From Roseovarius nanhaiticus (GTDB lineage Bacteria; Pseudomonadota; Alphaproteobacteria; Rhodobacterales; Rhodobacteraceae): DNA of 64,000 bases. Positions 52,607 to 62,948 of the stretch are shown here, one piece after another. Position 1 is the stretch's first letter. Every line of letters starts with the position of its first letter. Below the pieces are notes generated by a model. It had not been told where the DNA came from. It ran no database searches and saw only the letters and a program-made list of their open reading frames with translations. The DNA lies in assembly GCF_900156535.1 (NCBI RefSeq), contig NZ_FTNV01000003.1:124001-188000 (forward strand), in the 5' to 3' direction. Position numbers and translations under genes: made by a program.

Positions 52607-53446
52607 TCAGCGGTGGCGACCCTTGTAGGGGTCAGCAAGGTCGCGCCACAGATCTGCCAAAAGCGTCGCGGCCAGCGCCGTTGCGGTAATCAGCGCCCCG
52701 GGCCAGAGTGCGCGGCCCGGATGGGTTCCCAGATGCGCGGTGCCGTCATGCAAAAGCCGCCCCCAGCTGGCCATATCGGGCGGAAAGCCCAGGCCGAGAA
52801 AACTGAGTGCGCTTTCCATCAAGATCGCAGACGCCATGGCGAGCGCTGCCGAGACCCCGAGGGGCGCCGCAATGGCGGGCAGGATGTGGCGCCAGATCAT
52901 CTGCGGAAGCCGCGTGCCGGTGCTGCGCGCGGCGCGGATGAAATCGCGCTGCGCCAGTGTTTGCACCTCGGCGCAAAGAATGCGGGCAGGCGCCATCCAG
53001 CTGGTCGCGCCGATCGCCACGGTGATCAACACGAAGAGACCCGCCTCGGCGCCCATCGCCGCGGACAGCGGCGCGCGAAATAGCGTGGCCGCGATCAGGA
53101 GGAGCGGCAGCAGCGGCAGCGCCAGGAAGAGATCGGTCAACCGCATCAGAGGGCCATTCAGGCGGCGCGAAAGCCCGCCCGCGATGCCGATGGCGGCCCC
53201 AAGCGTCAGCGAGATGCCCATTGCCGTCAGCCCGACCGCCAGCGACAGCCGCCCACCCGCCATCAGCCGGGCCAGCGCGTCGCGGCCCAGCTGATCGGTG
53301 CCGAGCGGATGCGCGGGGCTGGCTCCTTGACTGCGCGCCGCCAGATCCACTGCGCCCGGAGACACGCTCCAAACAAGCGGGCCGATCAGCACGAAAGCCG
53401 CGATGGCGCCCAGAAGTGCTGCGCCGAGGGGCAGGCGGCGCGTCAT
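52607..53446 (-). CDS. ABC permease, DppC/OppC type
   Basis: 279 aa with about six membrane helices. Family signature HPLGTDQLGRDALARLMAGG near the N-terminus, and the EAA-type cytoplasmic loop FIRAARSTGTRLPQMIWRHI (about 171-190) that contacts the ATPase; ends with ALSFLGLGFPPDMASWGRLL. Inner-membrane subunit of a peptide-type importer. Overlaps the DppB-type gene by 4 bases. Confidence 0.9.
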   Translation of the reverse strand: MTRRLPLGAALLGAIAAFVLIGPLVWSVSPGAVDLAARSQGASPAHPLGTDQLGRDALARLMAGGRLSLAVGLTAMGISLTLGAAIGIAGGLSRRLNGPLMRLTDLFLALPLLPLLLIAATLFRAPLSAAMGAEAGLFVLITVAIGATSWMAPARILCAEVQTLAQRDFIRAARSTGTRLPQMIWRHILPAIAAPLGVSAALAMASAILMESALSFLGLGFPPDMASWGRLLHDGTAHLGTHPGRALWPGALITATALAATLLADLWRDLADPYKGRHR

Positions 53447-54486
53447 GATATATCGCCCCTTATGACCTTGTAGGGCCCGCCCTCTGCCGCCAGACGCGGA
53501 TCGAGCCAGGGCAGAGCGATATCCGCGATCAGGTTGGCCAGCACGATGAAGACCGCGATGAGCGCCGTGATGGTCTGCACCGTGGGCAGGTCCGTCGCCT
53601 TGAGCGATGTGATCAGCAGCTGGCCGATGCCGTTCACGCCGAAGATCGCCTCGGTGATGATCGCGCCGGCGAAGATCTGGGGCGCGCCAAGCGCGATTGT
53701 CGGCACCACCGGGATCAAAGAATTGCGCAGGCCGTGCCCCCAGATTACACGCCTTTCGCTGAGCCCCTTGGCGCGTGCCGCGCGAATATGATCCTGTTCA
53801 AGCGTGTCGAGCATCGCCGCACGCATATAGCGCGTTATCTGGGCCGTGGTCTGGAGACTGAGCACCAGGACGGGCAGGGCCATTTGGCCGATTTGTGCCA
53901 GAAGGCTGTCCCAATCCGTCACCGCCAGCGTCGTGTCATAGACCGAGGGCGCCCAGCCTAGCTGCACCGCAAAGACATAGATCAACACCGCGGCGGTGAA
54001 AAACGGCGGCAGCGCATAACCGAGCGCGGCGATGGCCGTGCCGATCCGGTCCAAAAATCCGCCCCGCCGCCGTGCGGAGGCCACCCCGAGGCCGATCGCG
54101 GCCAAGCTGCCCAGTATGTAGGCCAGGCCGACGACGAGGGCCGTTTGCGGCAGGCGCTGACCGATCAGCTCCATCACCGGTGCTCGGGTCTGCCAGCCGA
54201 GGATGCGCGGCGCCCCGGCCGTCATCTGCGTGCCCAGAATTGCATCAAGCGCTACGCCCGGCTCGATAATCAGCATCTGGCTGAGCCACAGGAAAAAGCG
54301 CGTCACGGCGGAGGCGTCGAGGCCGAGCGCGCGGCGCATCGCGTCCCGGACATCCTCGGGGATGGTCATGGGTAGATCGGCCATCGGATCGCCCGGCGCC
54401 AGTTCCAGCAGGGCAAAGATCACTGCCCAAATGATCAGGAGTGTCGGCAGGGCCATTGCGAGGCGGCGAAGAAGGTAGGATCGCAT
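53443..54486 (-). CDS. ABC permease, DppB/OppB type
   Basis: 347 aa. N-terminal helix (LAMALPTLLIIWAVIFALLE) with GDPMAD following, then EAA loop HIRAARAKGLSERRVIWGHG and IFGVNGIGQLLITSLKATD near the C-terminus, as in DppB. It forms the pore with the DppC-type subunit. A 100-base gap separates it from the binding-protein gene upstream in the same direction. Confidence 0.92.
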   Translation of the reverse strand: MRSYLLRRLAMALPTLLIIWAVIFALLELAPGDPMADLPMTIPEDVRDAMRRALGLDASAVTRFFLWLSQMLIIEPGVALDAILGTQMTAGAPRILGWQTRAPVMELIGQRLPQTALVVGLAYILGSLAAIGLGVASARRRGGFLDRIGTAIAALGYALPPFFTAAVLIYVFAVQLGWAPSVYDTTLAVTDWDSLLAQIGQMALPVLVLSLQTTAQITRYMRAAMLDTLEQDHIRAARAKGLSERRVIWGHGLRNSLIPVVPTIALGAPQIFAGAIITEAIFGVNGIGQLLITSLKATDLPTVQTITALIAVFIVLANLIADIALPWLDPRLAAEGGPYKVIRGDIS

Positions 54487-54586
54487 ATCTTGGCGGCGCC
54501 TTCAGGGTGATCTGCGGTGATGCGAATGTGGCGGCAACCTTAGGGCGCTGGCGGCGCGCTTGGCAATGCGTGCCGCACCTGCCCCG

Positions 54587-56302
54587 CTAGTCAGGCAGAC
54601 GGTGCCAATCGGCGATGTTCCACAGCTCGCTGTCCCAGGCGTTGATGCGCACGCCCTCCAGGCTGTTCGCATGGGCCGAGACGCGGCCACGGTCGATCAG
54701 CGGCACAACGACATATTGCTGCACCAGCATGTCGTTCAGCGTACGCGCAATGGCCGCACGGTCCATCGTGCCTGTCGTGCTGGATAGCTGCGCGAGCAGC
54801 GCATCATAGGCTGGATCGCACCAATGCCCGATATTGCGCCCTTGCCAGCCGTTCTGTGGGTTGGGCGCGCTATCACAGGACCAGCCCGACAAATACGCCT
54901 CGGGGTCTGGCCCGTCGGAGGCGCCCGCATACATCTGGATATCGGCGTTGAATTTCTGAAGCGTGTCGGGGCTGCCGCTATCGCCACCAAAGAAAACTGC
55001 GGCCTCGACCGCGCGTAATTCGGTGCGCGCGCCGATCTGGCGCCACCATTCCTTGGCGAGGGTCTGGAAATCCTGCCGCACCGCGTTGGTCGAGGTCAGG
55101 AATGTCAGCTCCAGTTCCTGCCCGGCGCGTTCGCGCACCCCGTCCCCGTCGCTGTCAATCCAGCCACTGCTGTCGAGAAGAGCGCGGGCCGCTTTCATAT
55201 CCTGCCGCTCGCAGCCGCTATTGGCGTCCGATGCATAAAGAGGCGGGCCGGGCAGGATGTTGCAAGCGGGGCGCCCTGCGGGGCCATAGCCGATCTCGGA
55301 CATGATGCTGCGATCGAGCGCCAGAGCCAGCGCGCGCCGTACGGCCCTGTCGGCCAGAACATCGTTGGGGGCGTCGCCCGTGGCACTTTCGCCGGGCTCG
55401 CGAAGATTGAATGCCAGACGTTCGACCAGCGTCGAGAAGGCCGTTACCACCTGTCCGCGCCCGCGCGCCTCCATCGGGCCCAGCACATCGGGCGCCAGTT
55501 GCAGGTTCCACGCATAATCGAACTCGCCCGTCTCCAGCACGGCGCGCCCCGCGGCCATGGCGCTGCCGCCGCCTTTCAGCATGACGGTGGCGAACGCGGG
55601 CTTGCCCGGTGTTCGAAATCGGTCATTCGCTTCAAACAAGGCCGCGTCGCCGGGGCGAAACTCGGTCACGCGGTAAGGGCCGGTACCGATGGGCGCAAAA
55701 TTGGCGTCGCTACACCCGGCAGCGGCGGGGCCGAGGCACTCCGCAAACTGCGCCGCCTGCAGAATTGGCGTCTGCGGGCCGACGAAGGCGGAATAGGGGT
55801 AGGGCTTTGGGGTCGTGAAGTGGATTATGGCGGTCTGCGCGTCCGGCGTCTCGATCCGGTCGATATCGCGAAAGCTTTCAACCTGTGCACAGCCTGCGCC
55901 CGGCGCGGTGCAGTAGCGATGGGTAAAGGCGATGTCCGAGGAGGTGACCTGACTGCCATCCGACCACACGAGGCCGGGCTTCAGCCGCCATGTGATGCTG
56001 CGCATGTCCTCTGCCACGTCGCCGTTTTCCGCGGTGGGGATGCGCTGGACGAGCCACGGGATCATCTCGCCTTCGGGCGACAGACGCGCCAAGGGTTCCA
56101 GCACGGGAGAGGCGGCTTCGACATCTTTGATACCGCCCGACAGATACGGATTCAGCGTCGAGGGAGCCTGCCAGTAAAAGAGGCGCAGCTGCCCGTCTTG
56201 CCCACGCTGGCCATCCGCGGCGTGGCTGTCGCCGGGGGCGATTGCCCAAAGGGCCGATGCGATGACGATTGCGCCAAGCGCTCTGCCAAGCCTTGCGGTC
56301 AT
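54587..56302 (-). CDS. ABC substrate-binding protein, peptide type
   Basis: 571 aa. Sec signal peptide (MTARLGRALGAIVIASALWA, cleavage after SHAADG region). SBP_bac_5 features: LRLFYWQAPSTLNPYLSGGI, ITWRLKPGLVWSDGSQVTSSD, FAPIGTGPYRVTEF and ADRAVRRALALALDRSIMSE. Contains an EF-hand-like Asp-rich stretch (DSDGDGVRERAG) that may bind calcium. First gene of the minus-strand transporter unit. GGAGG lies 5 bases before the ATG. Confidence 0.9.
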   Translation of the reverse strand: MTARLGRALGAIVIASALWAIAPGDSHAADGQRGQDGQLRLFYWQAPSTLNPYLSGGIKDVEAASPVLEPLARLSPEGEMIPWLVQRIPTAENGDVAEDMRSITWRLKPGLVWSDGSQVTSSDIAFTHRYCTAPGAGCAQVESFRDIDRIETPDAQTAIIHFTTPKPYPYSAFVGPQTPILQAAQFAECLGPAAAGCSDANFAPIGTGPYRVTEFRPGDAALFEANDRFRTPGKPAFATVMLKGGGSAMAAGRAVLETGEFDYAWNLQLAPDVLGPMEARGRGQVVTAFSTLVERLAFNLREPGESATGDAPNDVLADRAVRRALALALDRSIMSEIGYGPAGRPACNILPGPPLYASDANSGCERQDMKAARALLDSSGWIDSDGDGVRERAGQELELTFLTSTNAVRQDFQTLAKEWWRQIGARTELRAVEAAVFFGGDSGSPDTLQKFNADIQMYAGASDGPDPEAYLSGWSCDSAPNPQNGWQGRNIGHWCDPAYDALLAQLSSTTGTMDRAAIARTLNDMLVQQYVVVPLIDRGRVSAHANSLEGVRINAWDSELWNIADWHRLPD

Positions 56303-56613
56303 CCGGACCTCCTTTCGGGTCATTGAACGGTCGCACCACCCATGGCGAGCGGCGCTTTTCAGGGAGCGATCTTGGCCACGCGACAGAAGGCGTCTTGCCG
56401 ACAATCCGCGCAGGTCTTTTCTACCCTTATCGTTCATCGTGCTTGGAATGACAGTCGGGTTCGGCAAAATTCGCGTGAAATGCGAAAGAAATAGCTCACA
56501 GCTTTGATTTCCATTGGCATTTCCTATGACCTCGGACCAGCGCATAGCGTCTGATGCGTGACAGTTCTGACGCGCTGCGCCATGTTGGGGCGGCGTCTTG
56601 CGCTGATTTTTCT
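56303..56613. other. divergent intergenic region of the peptide transporter
   Basis: 311 bases between the binding-protein and ATPase starts. It must hold both promoters. I see only a weak inverted repeat TTCGC-N7-GCGAA (56470-56486) and A/T-richer DNA around 56460-56520; no recognised operator or riboswitch. Confidence 0.4.
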
Positions 56614-58194
56614 ATGAGGTCGCCGGTGACACTGTTGCGGATCGAAGATCTGACCTTGCGTCATGCGGGCGCTGCGGTGCCTGCGGTCATGCAAGCGACG
56701 CTCGAGATCGCGCCCGGCGCCGCGGTCAGTCTGATCGGGCCTTCGGGCGCGGGCAAGACGGCGCTGGTCGGGGCTTTGATGAGATTGGCCCCAAGGGCCG
56801 AGATTTCGGGACGGGCGCTCTGGCAAGGGACCGAGGGGCAAATGACGGACCTTCTGGCGCTGCCGCCGGCGCGGATGCGCGCAGTATGTGGGCGCGAGAT
56901 CGGCATGGTCTTTCAGGATCCTGCAACGGCGCTCAGCCCTGTGATGCGGATCGGCACCCAACTGACGGAGGGGATGCGCGCGCATCTGGGCATTGGCGCG
57001 CGTGCCGCCCAAGCGCGCGCCATCGCCTTGCTGAGGCGGGTCGGGCTGAGCCATCCAGAGGCGATCGCCCGCGCCTATCCGCACCAGCTTTCGGGTGGGA
57101 TGCGCCAGCGTGCGCATATCGCCATTGCGCTCGCCTCTGCGCCGCGCCTTCTAATCGCGGACGAGCCGACGACAGCGCTCGACGGCCCGCTTCGGGCGGG
57201 CATCCTGGATCTGCTCGACAGCTTGCGGCGCGAGACGGGAATGGCGCTGCTGACAGTCACGCATGACATGGAATCGGTGCGGCGCCTTGGTGGGCAGGTG
57301 GTGGTGATGGAGGCAGGGCGCATTGTCGAAACGGGCGGAACCGACGAGGTGATGTCCGCGCCCCGCGCGACCACGACGCGCGCGCTGATCGATGCGGCGC
57401 AACTCGGGCGCGCGCCCATATGCGCGGCCGGCGCGCCGGTTCTGGACATCCGCGATCTGACACTCCGCTACGGGGGCGGCGCGCCTACACTGCAAGAGGT
57501 CAGCCTGACTGTCCGCCGGGGGCAGACGCTGGCGCTGATCGGTGCATCTGGCAGCGGTAAGTCAACGCTTGCGCGCGCCGCTCTGGGGCTTGAACGGGCG
57601 CAGATGGGCGATGTACGTATCTGCGGCACCGCGATCCGCGGGCTGGGCACGCGGGCGATGCGGCAGCTGCAGGCACATGTCCAGATGGTGTTTCAGGATC
57701 CGGTCACGTCGCTTGATCCGCGCCGTGCCCTTGGGCGGCAGGTGGCTGACCCTTTGATCAACTACGGACGCTCGGCGCCGAAGGCCCGTATCGCCGGGTT
57801 GTTCACTCGGGTTGGTTTGCCGGTCGATCTGATGGATCGCCTGCCGCATGAAGTATCGGGTGGACAGCGCCAGCGCGCGGCGATCGCGCGCGCACTGGCG
57901 CTTGAGCCGGATATCCTGGTGGTGGATGAGGGGCTGTCGGCGCTCGATACCGTGCAGGCAGCGGGCATTCTTGCGCTGCTGCGCGCCGAACAGGCGCGGC
58001 GCGGCCTTGGCATACTTTTCATCACCCATGATCTGCGCGCCGCTCGTGCCATCGCGCACCGGATCGCGGTGATGGATGCGGGACGCATCGTGGAGGAGGG
58101 GCCGGCGTTCGACGTTTTGAATGCACCGCGGCACACCCATACCCGCGCCCTCGTCGCCGCCAGTGCGCTGACGGCGACGGCCGAGGCCGGGTAG
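56614..58194 (+). CDS. fused double ABC ATPase (DppD-DppF type)
   Basis: 526 aa holding two complete ABC domains in one chain. First: Walker [12 protein letters not shown], signature [16 protein letters not shown], Walker [13 protein letters not shown]. Second: Walker [17 protein letters not shown], signature [16 protein letters not shown], Walker [13 protein letters not shown] (Glu retained). It powers the permeases encoded divergently across 56303-56613. ATG 56614 is used; a GTG at 56626 is possible. The transporter is thus split over two divergent transcripts. Confidence 0.92.
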   Translation: MRSPVTLLRIEDLTLRHAGAAVPAVMQATLEIAPGAAVSLIGPSGAGKTALVGALMRLAPRAEISGRALWQGTEGQMTDLLALPPARMRAVCGREIGMVFQDPATALSPVMRIGTQLTEGMRAHLGIGARAAQARAIALLRRVGLSHPEAIARAYPHQLSGGMRQRAHIAIALASAPRLLIADEPTTALDGPLRAGILDLLDSLRRETGMALLTVTHDMESVRRLGGQVVVMEAGRIVETGGTDEVMSAPRATTTRALIDAAQLGRAPICAAGAPVLDIRDLTLRYGGGAPTLQEVSLTVRRGQTLALIGASGSGKSTLARAALGLERAQMGDVRICGTAIRGLGTRAMRQLQAHVQMVFQDPVTSLDPRRALGRQVADPLINYGRSAPKARIAGLFTRVGLPVDLMDRLPHEVSGGQRQRAAIARALALEPDILVVDEGLSALDTVQAAGILALLRAEQARRGLGILFITHDLRAARAIAHRIAVMDAGRIVEEGPAFDVLNAPRHTHTRALVAASALTATAEAG

Positions 58195-58282
58195 CGCCAT
58201 TCGCCTCTTTACGCGGCCTTCCGCGCGGTTCATCCTCGGCCCCAGCGCGCGGCCCCGGTGAGCCCCGCCAAGGAGACAGCCC

Positions 58283-59443
58283 ATGCCGATCAAGAACCGC
58301 TTTGCCGAGACCCATGCCGACATCACCGCATGGCGCCGCGACATCCACGCCAACCCCGAACTGATGTTCGACACCCATCGCACCAGTGCGCTGGTCGAGC
58401 AGAAGCTGCGGGAGTTCGGCTGCGACGATGTGGTGACCGGCCTTGGGCGTACCGGTGTCGTCGGCGTGATCAAGGGGCGGGCCAGCGCGTCCGGCAAGGT
58501 CGTGGGGCTGCGCGCGGATATGGACGCGCTGCCGATCCATGAGACCACAGGCGCCGCCTATGCCAGCGCGGTGCCGGGCAAGATGCATGCCTGTGGGCAT
58601 GACGGGCATACTGCGATGCTGCTGGGCGCCGCACAATACCTGGCCGAGACGCGCAATTTCGACGGCACGGCCGTCGTCATCTTTCAGCCCGCCGAAGAGG
58701 GCGGCGGCGGCGCCGACGTGATGTGTAAAGATGGCCTGATGGAGCGTTTCGGCATTCAGGAAGTCTATGGCATGCATAACTGGCCAGGTGTTTCGGCGGG
58801 CACTTTCGCCATCCGGCCCGGCGGGTTTTTCGCCTCGACGGATGAGTTCGAGATCACCGTAACCGGGCAGGGCGGCCACGCGGCCAAGCCGCATGAGGGC
58901 GTCGATCCCATCGTGATGTCGGCGCATCTGGTCACGATGCTCCAGACGATCACCAGCCGGAACGCTGACCCGACCGAGCAGATGGTCGTCTCGGTCACCT
59001 CCATCGAATCGCTGACAAAGGCGCTGAATGTTATTCCCGGTTCGGTTCATCTCAAGGGCACGGTGCGCACGCTGAATAACGAGATGCGCGCGCTGGCCGA
59101 GACGCGCATTCGCGGCATTTGTGAGCATTTGGGCGCGGCGATGGGCGGCTCTGCCGAGCTTGAGTTCCGCTCTGGCTATCCGGTGATGGTGAACCACCCC
59201 GCGCAAACTGATTTCGCCGCCGATGTCGCGCGCGGCATCGCGGGCGATTGTGCCGAAGCGCCACTGGTCATGGGCGGCGAGGATTTCGCCTACATGCTGG
59301 AAGAGCGTCCCGGCGCCTATATACTCGTCGGCAATGGCGATACCGCCGCGGTGCATAACTCGGACTATGATTTCAACGATGAGATCATTCCCGCCGGGTG
59401 CAGCTGGTGGGCCGAGATCGTCGAGCGGCGGATGCCCGTCTAG
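58283..59443 (+). CDS. M20 family amidohydrolase (hippurate hydrolase/aminoacylase-like)
   Basis: 386 aa. M20D peptidase: metal and catalytic residues in GLRADMDALPIHE, MHACGHDGHTAMLLGAA, VVIFQPAEEGGGGADVM and MGGEDFAYMLEERPG; the lid domain has VTGQGGHAAKPHEGVDP. Hydrolyses N-acyl amino acids or similar amides in the cytoplasm. AAGGAG precedes the ATG. It follows the transporter ATPase by 88 bases in the same direction, so the imported ligand may be an N-acylated amino acid or peptide. Confidence 0.9.
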   Translation: MPIKNRFAETHADITAWRRDIHANPELMFDTHRTSALVEQKLREFGCDDVVTGLGRTGVVGVIKGRASASGKVVGLRADMDALPIHETTGAAYASAVPGKMHACGHDGHTAMLLGAAQYLAETRNFDGTAVVIFQPAEEGGGGADVMCKDGLMERFGIQEVYGMHNWPGVSAGTFAIRPGGFFASTDEFEITVTGQGGHAAKPHEGVDPIVMSAHLVTMLQTITSRNADPTEQMVVSVTSIESLTKALNVIPGSVHLKGTVRTLNNEMRALAETRIRGICEHLGAAMGGSAELEFRSGYPVMVNHPAQTDFAADVARGIAGDCAEAPLVMGGEDFAYMLEERPGAYILVGNGDTAAVHNSDYDFNDEIIPAGCSWWAEIVERRMPV

Positions 59444-60480
59444 GCGTCGCCGCGCCACATGGCGTCATAGACCGCGCCGATGCCGTCGGCCTCGCGCGCG
59501 ACGCTGAACCGCTCTAGCGCGGTTTTGCGCGCGGCCTCCGCCATGGCGGCGTGACGCTTGGGGTCGCGCAAAAGCGCGCCGATCGCGGTTGCCGCGTCTT
59601 CGGCATCCTTCACCAGCCATCCGGTGGTCTCGCCCGCGCTGAAATCGCGGTAATATCCAGCCTCTGTGGCGATGAAAGGCACACCGCTCGCCATACCTTC
59701 GAGCGGGGCCATGCCATAGCCTTCGTAGAGCGGCATTTGCACGACCATCGACAGGCTGCGCATGAGAGCCGGCAGCGCTTCGGGCGCGATCTCGCCGGGA
59801 AAGAGGATCCGATCTTGCAAGTTCGCCCTGGCCACTTGCGCCTTCAACCCTTGCAAAAACGCATGATCCTTGCGGCCCGCACGGCCGAGGACCAAGGCAG
59901 TGACACCCGGATGGTGCGGCAGAAGGCGCAGCATCGCCGCGACGAACCGGTCGGTTCCCTTCTCGGGGCGGATTCGCCCGATCGTGGCGATGCCGCGCGT
60001 GCCGGGATAGCCCGTGACGCGCCAGTCCGAGGCGCGGTCGCGCGCAGGGGTATACAATTCGCAATCGACGCCGTGGGGCACGACGGCGCGCACATGCGGC
60101 ACGAAGTCGGCCGCGCGCTGCGTCGTGGCGATGACCGCATCCATGCGCGAGATCAGCCAGCGGGGCAGCGCCGAATGGCGGCGCTGCGCGGCGGAGGTAA
60201 AGACGATGCGGATGGGCAGGCGCAGCACGTCGCGCGCCCAGAGCGCGGCGCGCATTTCCGTATTGCGGCGCACATGCCAGATGGCAAAATCGCGGCCCTC
60301 TGGCGGGCGCCGGGTCAGGCGCCGGGCCTCGGCCACGCTGATCGGGGCGGGGCAGCCGGGCAGGGGCCGCCCCGCCAGCGCCAGATCATAGCGCGGCGCC
60401 TGCGCGCGCAGCACGCCGGCCGCCGTCGCCGACACGCCGGTGAAATTGCGGTTGAAATTGGTGACGATCAACTCGGTCAC
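59440..60480 (-). CDS. glycosyltransferase family 4, LPS core type
   Basis: 346 aa, GT-B fold. FNRNFTGVSATAAGVL at the start resembles LpsE-like core glycosyltransferases; the donor-binding half has ATIGRIRPEKGTDRFVAAML and the EX7E motif in EGYGMAPLEGMASGVPFIAT. GTG start. It is 33 bases downstream of waaA in the same direction, supporting a role in LPS core assembly. Sugar specificity unknown. Converges with the M20 gene, overlapping by 4 bases. Confidence 0.87.
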   Translation of the reverse strand: MTELIVTNFNRNFTGVSATAAGVLRAQAPRYDLALAGRPLPGCPAPISVAEARRLTRRPPEGRDFAIWHVRRNTEMRAALWARDVLRLPIRIVFTSAAQRRHSALPRWLISRMDAVIATTQRAADFVPHVRAVVPHGVDCELYTPARDRASDWRVTGYPGTRGIATIGRIRPEKGTDRFVAAMLRLLPHHPGVTALVLGRAGRKDHAFLQGLKAQVARANLQDRILFPGEIAPEALPALMRSLSMVVQMPLYEGYGMAPLEGMASGVPFIATEAGYYRDFSAGETTGWLVKDAEDAATAIGALLRDPKRHAAMAEAARKTALERFSVAREADGIGAVYDAMWRGDA

Positions 60481-60513
60481 GGCGCGCTCCCGGATCAGTG
60501 GCTCGGCCCCCTC

Positions 60514-61803
60514 CTACTCCACCGCGAGGGCGGCGCATAGCGTAGATGCCAGATCCGACAGTTTATCTTCTTGCGCGGCGGCGAAGGCTGTGGCGCGCGC
60601 GCGAATCGCGTTCAGATCCTCGGGCGCGGCGAAAAGATGCGCGATCGCCGCGCCCAATTCGTTTGCATCCGCGACCTCGCGCGCGGCGCCCGCGGCATCC
60701 ATCTGTGCGTAGCCATCTGCGAAATTGGCGTAGAGCGGCCCGTGCAGCACTGCGGCGCCGCCATGGGCCACCTCGTAAGGGTTGTGGCCGCCAACGGGGA
60801 CGAAACTGCCGCCGACGCAGACCAGCGGCGCAAGGCGATACCACAGACCCATCTCGCCCAGCGTATCGGCCAGATAGACTTGGGATTTGCCGATGACCTC
60901 ATTCGTGCTGCGACGTGCGGTACTGAGCCCCGCCTTGGCTGCCAGAGCCGCGATATCGCCCGCCCGCTCGGGGTGGCGCGGCACAAGGATCATCAGCGCC
61001 TCGGGATGACGCTCGAGCACGGCTTGATGCGCTGCGATGGCGACCTCGTCCTCGCCGGGATGGGTCGAGGCCATGACCCAGATCGGGCGCGCGCCCAGCT
61101 CATTTTGCAGCGCGTCGAGCGCCCCGGCGTCGTGGGGGAGCGGCCCGGCCATTGCCTTGAGATTGACGCCCTCGGCGGCGTGGGTGCAGCCAAGGCTGCG
61201 CAGATGCACGGCGGTGCGCGCGTCCTGGCAATGCACCATGCGAAAATGGCCCAGCAGATAGCGCGCCGTGCCCCCGATCCGCGCCCAGCCGCGGGCCGAG
61301 CGATCCGAGATGCGCGCGTTCAGCAGCGCCAGAGGGATGCCCCGCGCCGCCGCGCCGCGCAGCATATTGGGCCAAAGCTCGCTTTCGACGAAAACGCCCG
61401 CATCGGGGCGCCAGTGATCCAGAAATCGCGCCACGGCGGCGGGGCTGTCGAGCGGAGCGAACTGGTGACGGCAACGCGGCGGCATCCGTCCCGCGATGAT
61501 GCGCGCCGAGGTGGCTGTGCCGGTCGTGATGAGGAAATTCAGCGCTTTATGCGTTTCGCCCAGATGCTCGATCAGGCGCAGGACCGACAGGCTCTCGCCG
61601 ACACTGGCCGCGTGAAACCAGACCAACCGGCCCTCGGGGCGGGGCTGCGCGCTGTGGCCCATCCGTTCGGCGATGCGGGCCGCATCCATGCCGTTCTCGG
61701 CCAGCTTGCGGAGGCTGCGCCGGTAGGCCAGCGGCGCCAGCCCGCGCGCGGCAAGCGCATAGGCCCGCACCAAGGGCGTTGGCCGTCCGGGCGCGGCTGA
61801 CAT
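60514..61803 (-). CDS. waaA: 3-deoxy-D-manno-octulosonic acid transferase
   Basis: 429 aa. It adds Kdo to lipid A precursor at the inner membrane. WFHAASVGESLSVLRLIEHL (about 60-79) carries the catalytic Glu in VGES; later PVGGHNPYEVAHGGAAVLHG (C-terminal CMP-Kdo site) is the family hallmark. An N-terminal hydrophobic region (RAYALAARGLAPLAY) anchors it. It begins 4 bases after moaA, an unusual partner, so expression is probably linked by position only. Confidence 0.95.
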   Translation of the reverse strand: MSAAPGRPTPLVRAYALAARGLAPLAYRRSLRKLAENGMDAARIAERMGHSAQPRPEGRLVWFHAASVGESLSVLRLIEHLGETHKALNFLITTGTATSARIIAGRMPPRCRHQFAPLDSPAAVARFLDHWRPDAGVFVESELWPNMLRGAAARGIPLALLNARISDRSARGWARIGGTARYLLGHFRMVHCQDARTAVHLRSLGCTHAAEGVNLKAMAGPLPHDAGALDALQNELGARPIWVMASTHPGEDEVAIAAHQAVLERHPEALMILVPRHPERAGDIAALAAKAGLSTARRSTNEVIGKSQVYLADTLGEMGLWYRLAPLVCVGGSFVPVGGHNPYEVAHGGAAVLHGPLYANFADGYAQMDAAGAAREVADANELGAAIAHLFAAPEDLNAIRARATAFAAAQEDKLSDLASTLCAALAVE

Positions 61804-61807
61804 GGGC

Positions 61808-62815
61808 TCAGCCGCCTGTGTGGCTCATGTGGCGGGGCATCTGGCCATCCACCGTCTGGCGCGAATAATCGAAATCATGGCCCTTCGGCTTGCGCGCGAT
61901 GGCGGCGCGGATCGCCTCTTGAAGGGGTCGCGTATCCGACGGGTGATTGCGCAGCGCGGGGCGCAGATCGGCCATATCCTCCTGCCCGAGGCACATGTAA
62001 AGTTGCCCGGTACAAGTCAGGCGCACGCGATTGCAGCTTTCGCAGAAATTATGCGTGAGCGGCGTGATAAAGCCGATCTTCTGCCCCGTCTCCTCCAGCC
62101 GGACGTAGCGCGCGGGGCCGCCAGTGCGCTCGGGAAGATCGATGAGCGTGTAGCGCTCGGCCAGCCGCGCGCGCAGATCCTTGAGCGGCCAGTATTGATC
62201 CAAGCGGTCCTCGTTGCCGATATCGCCCATCGGCATGACCTCGATCCAGGTCAGGTCCATGTCGCGGCTGGCGCACCATTCGGTGAGGGAAAACAACTCG
62301 TCCTCGTTGAAACCCTTGAGCGCGACCGCGTTGATCTTGACGCGCAGGCCCGCGGCCTGCGCCGCGTCGATCCCGCGCAGCACCTGCGGCAGGCGGCCCC
62401 AGCGAGTGATATCCGCGAATTTCTGCTCGTCCGCGGTGTCGAGCGAGATGTTGATGCGCCGTACGCCTGCCGCGTAAAGATCCTCGGCGAAGCGCTCCAA
62501 TTGCGAGCCGTTGGTGGTCAGTGTCAGCTCGCGCAGCGCGCCGCTGTCCAGATGGCGGGTCATCGAGCGGAAGAAGGTCATAATATTGCGCCGCACCAAA
62601 GGCTCACCGCCGGTGATACGAAGCTTCCGAACGCCCAGCCCGATGAACGTGCTGCACATGCGGTCCAGTTCTTCCAGCGTCAGCAGCTCTTTCTTGGGCA
62701 GAAAGGTCATATTTTCGGACATGCAGTAAACGCAGCGGAAATCGCAGCGGTCGGTGACCGAAACACGCAGATAGTCGATGGCGCGCTGGAAAGGGTCTAC
62801 AAGGGGCGTATTCAT
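61808..62815 (-). CDS. moaA: GTP 3',8-cyclase (molybdenum cofactor synthesis)
   Basis: 335-aa radical SAM enzyme for the first step of molybdopterin synthesis. N-terminal cluster motif [11 protein letters not shown] (CxxxCxxC), SAM glycines [11 protein letters not shown], and the C-terminal second cluster [19 protein letters not shown] that binds GTP. The usual C-terminal GG is present (HTGG). Start at ATG 62815 gives normal length; the open frame upstream is unrelated. First gene of moaA-waaA-glycosyltransferase. Confidence 0.96.
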   Translation of the reverse strand: MNTPLVDPFQRAIDYLRVSVTDRCDFRCVYCMSENMTFLPKKELLTLEELDRMCSTFIGLGVRKLRITGGEPLVRRNIMTFFRSMTRHLDSGALRELTLTTNGSQLERFAEDLYAAGVRRINISLDTADEQKFADITRWGRLPQVLRGIDAAQAAGLRVKINAVALKGFNEDELFSLTEWCASRDMDLTWIEVMPMGDIGNEDRLDQYWPLKDLRARLAERYTLIDLPERTGGPARYVRLEETGQKIGFITPLTHNFCESCNRVRLTCTGQLYMCLGQEDMADLRPALRNHPSDTRPLQEAIRAAIARKPKGHDFDYSRQTVDGQMPRHMSHTGG

Positions 62816-62948
62816 GCCCCGAAGGTAAGGTGCAGCGCGTCGCGGGGCAAGGGGAGATGGCCTTGCCCCACGGCAAGACGGCACAGGAATTCGCGCAAGC
62901 TCATCAGCGGGATTGAACGGGCGCGCTTGGCGGCCTAGGCTTCCGGTC

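Noticed and set aside
58022..59458. 478-codon minus-strand open frame opposite the M20 hydrolase
   Set aside because: Antisense shadow; the plus-strand gene has all metal-binding motifs and a ribosome site.
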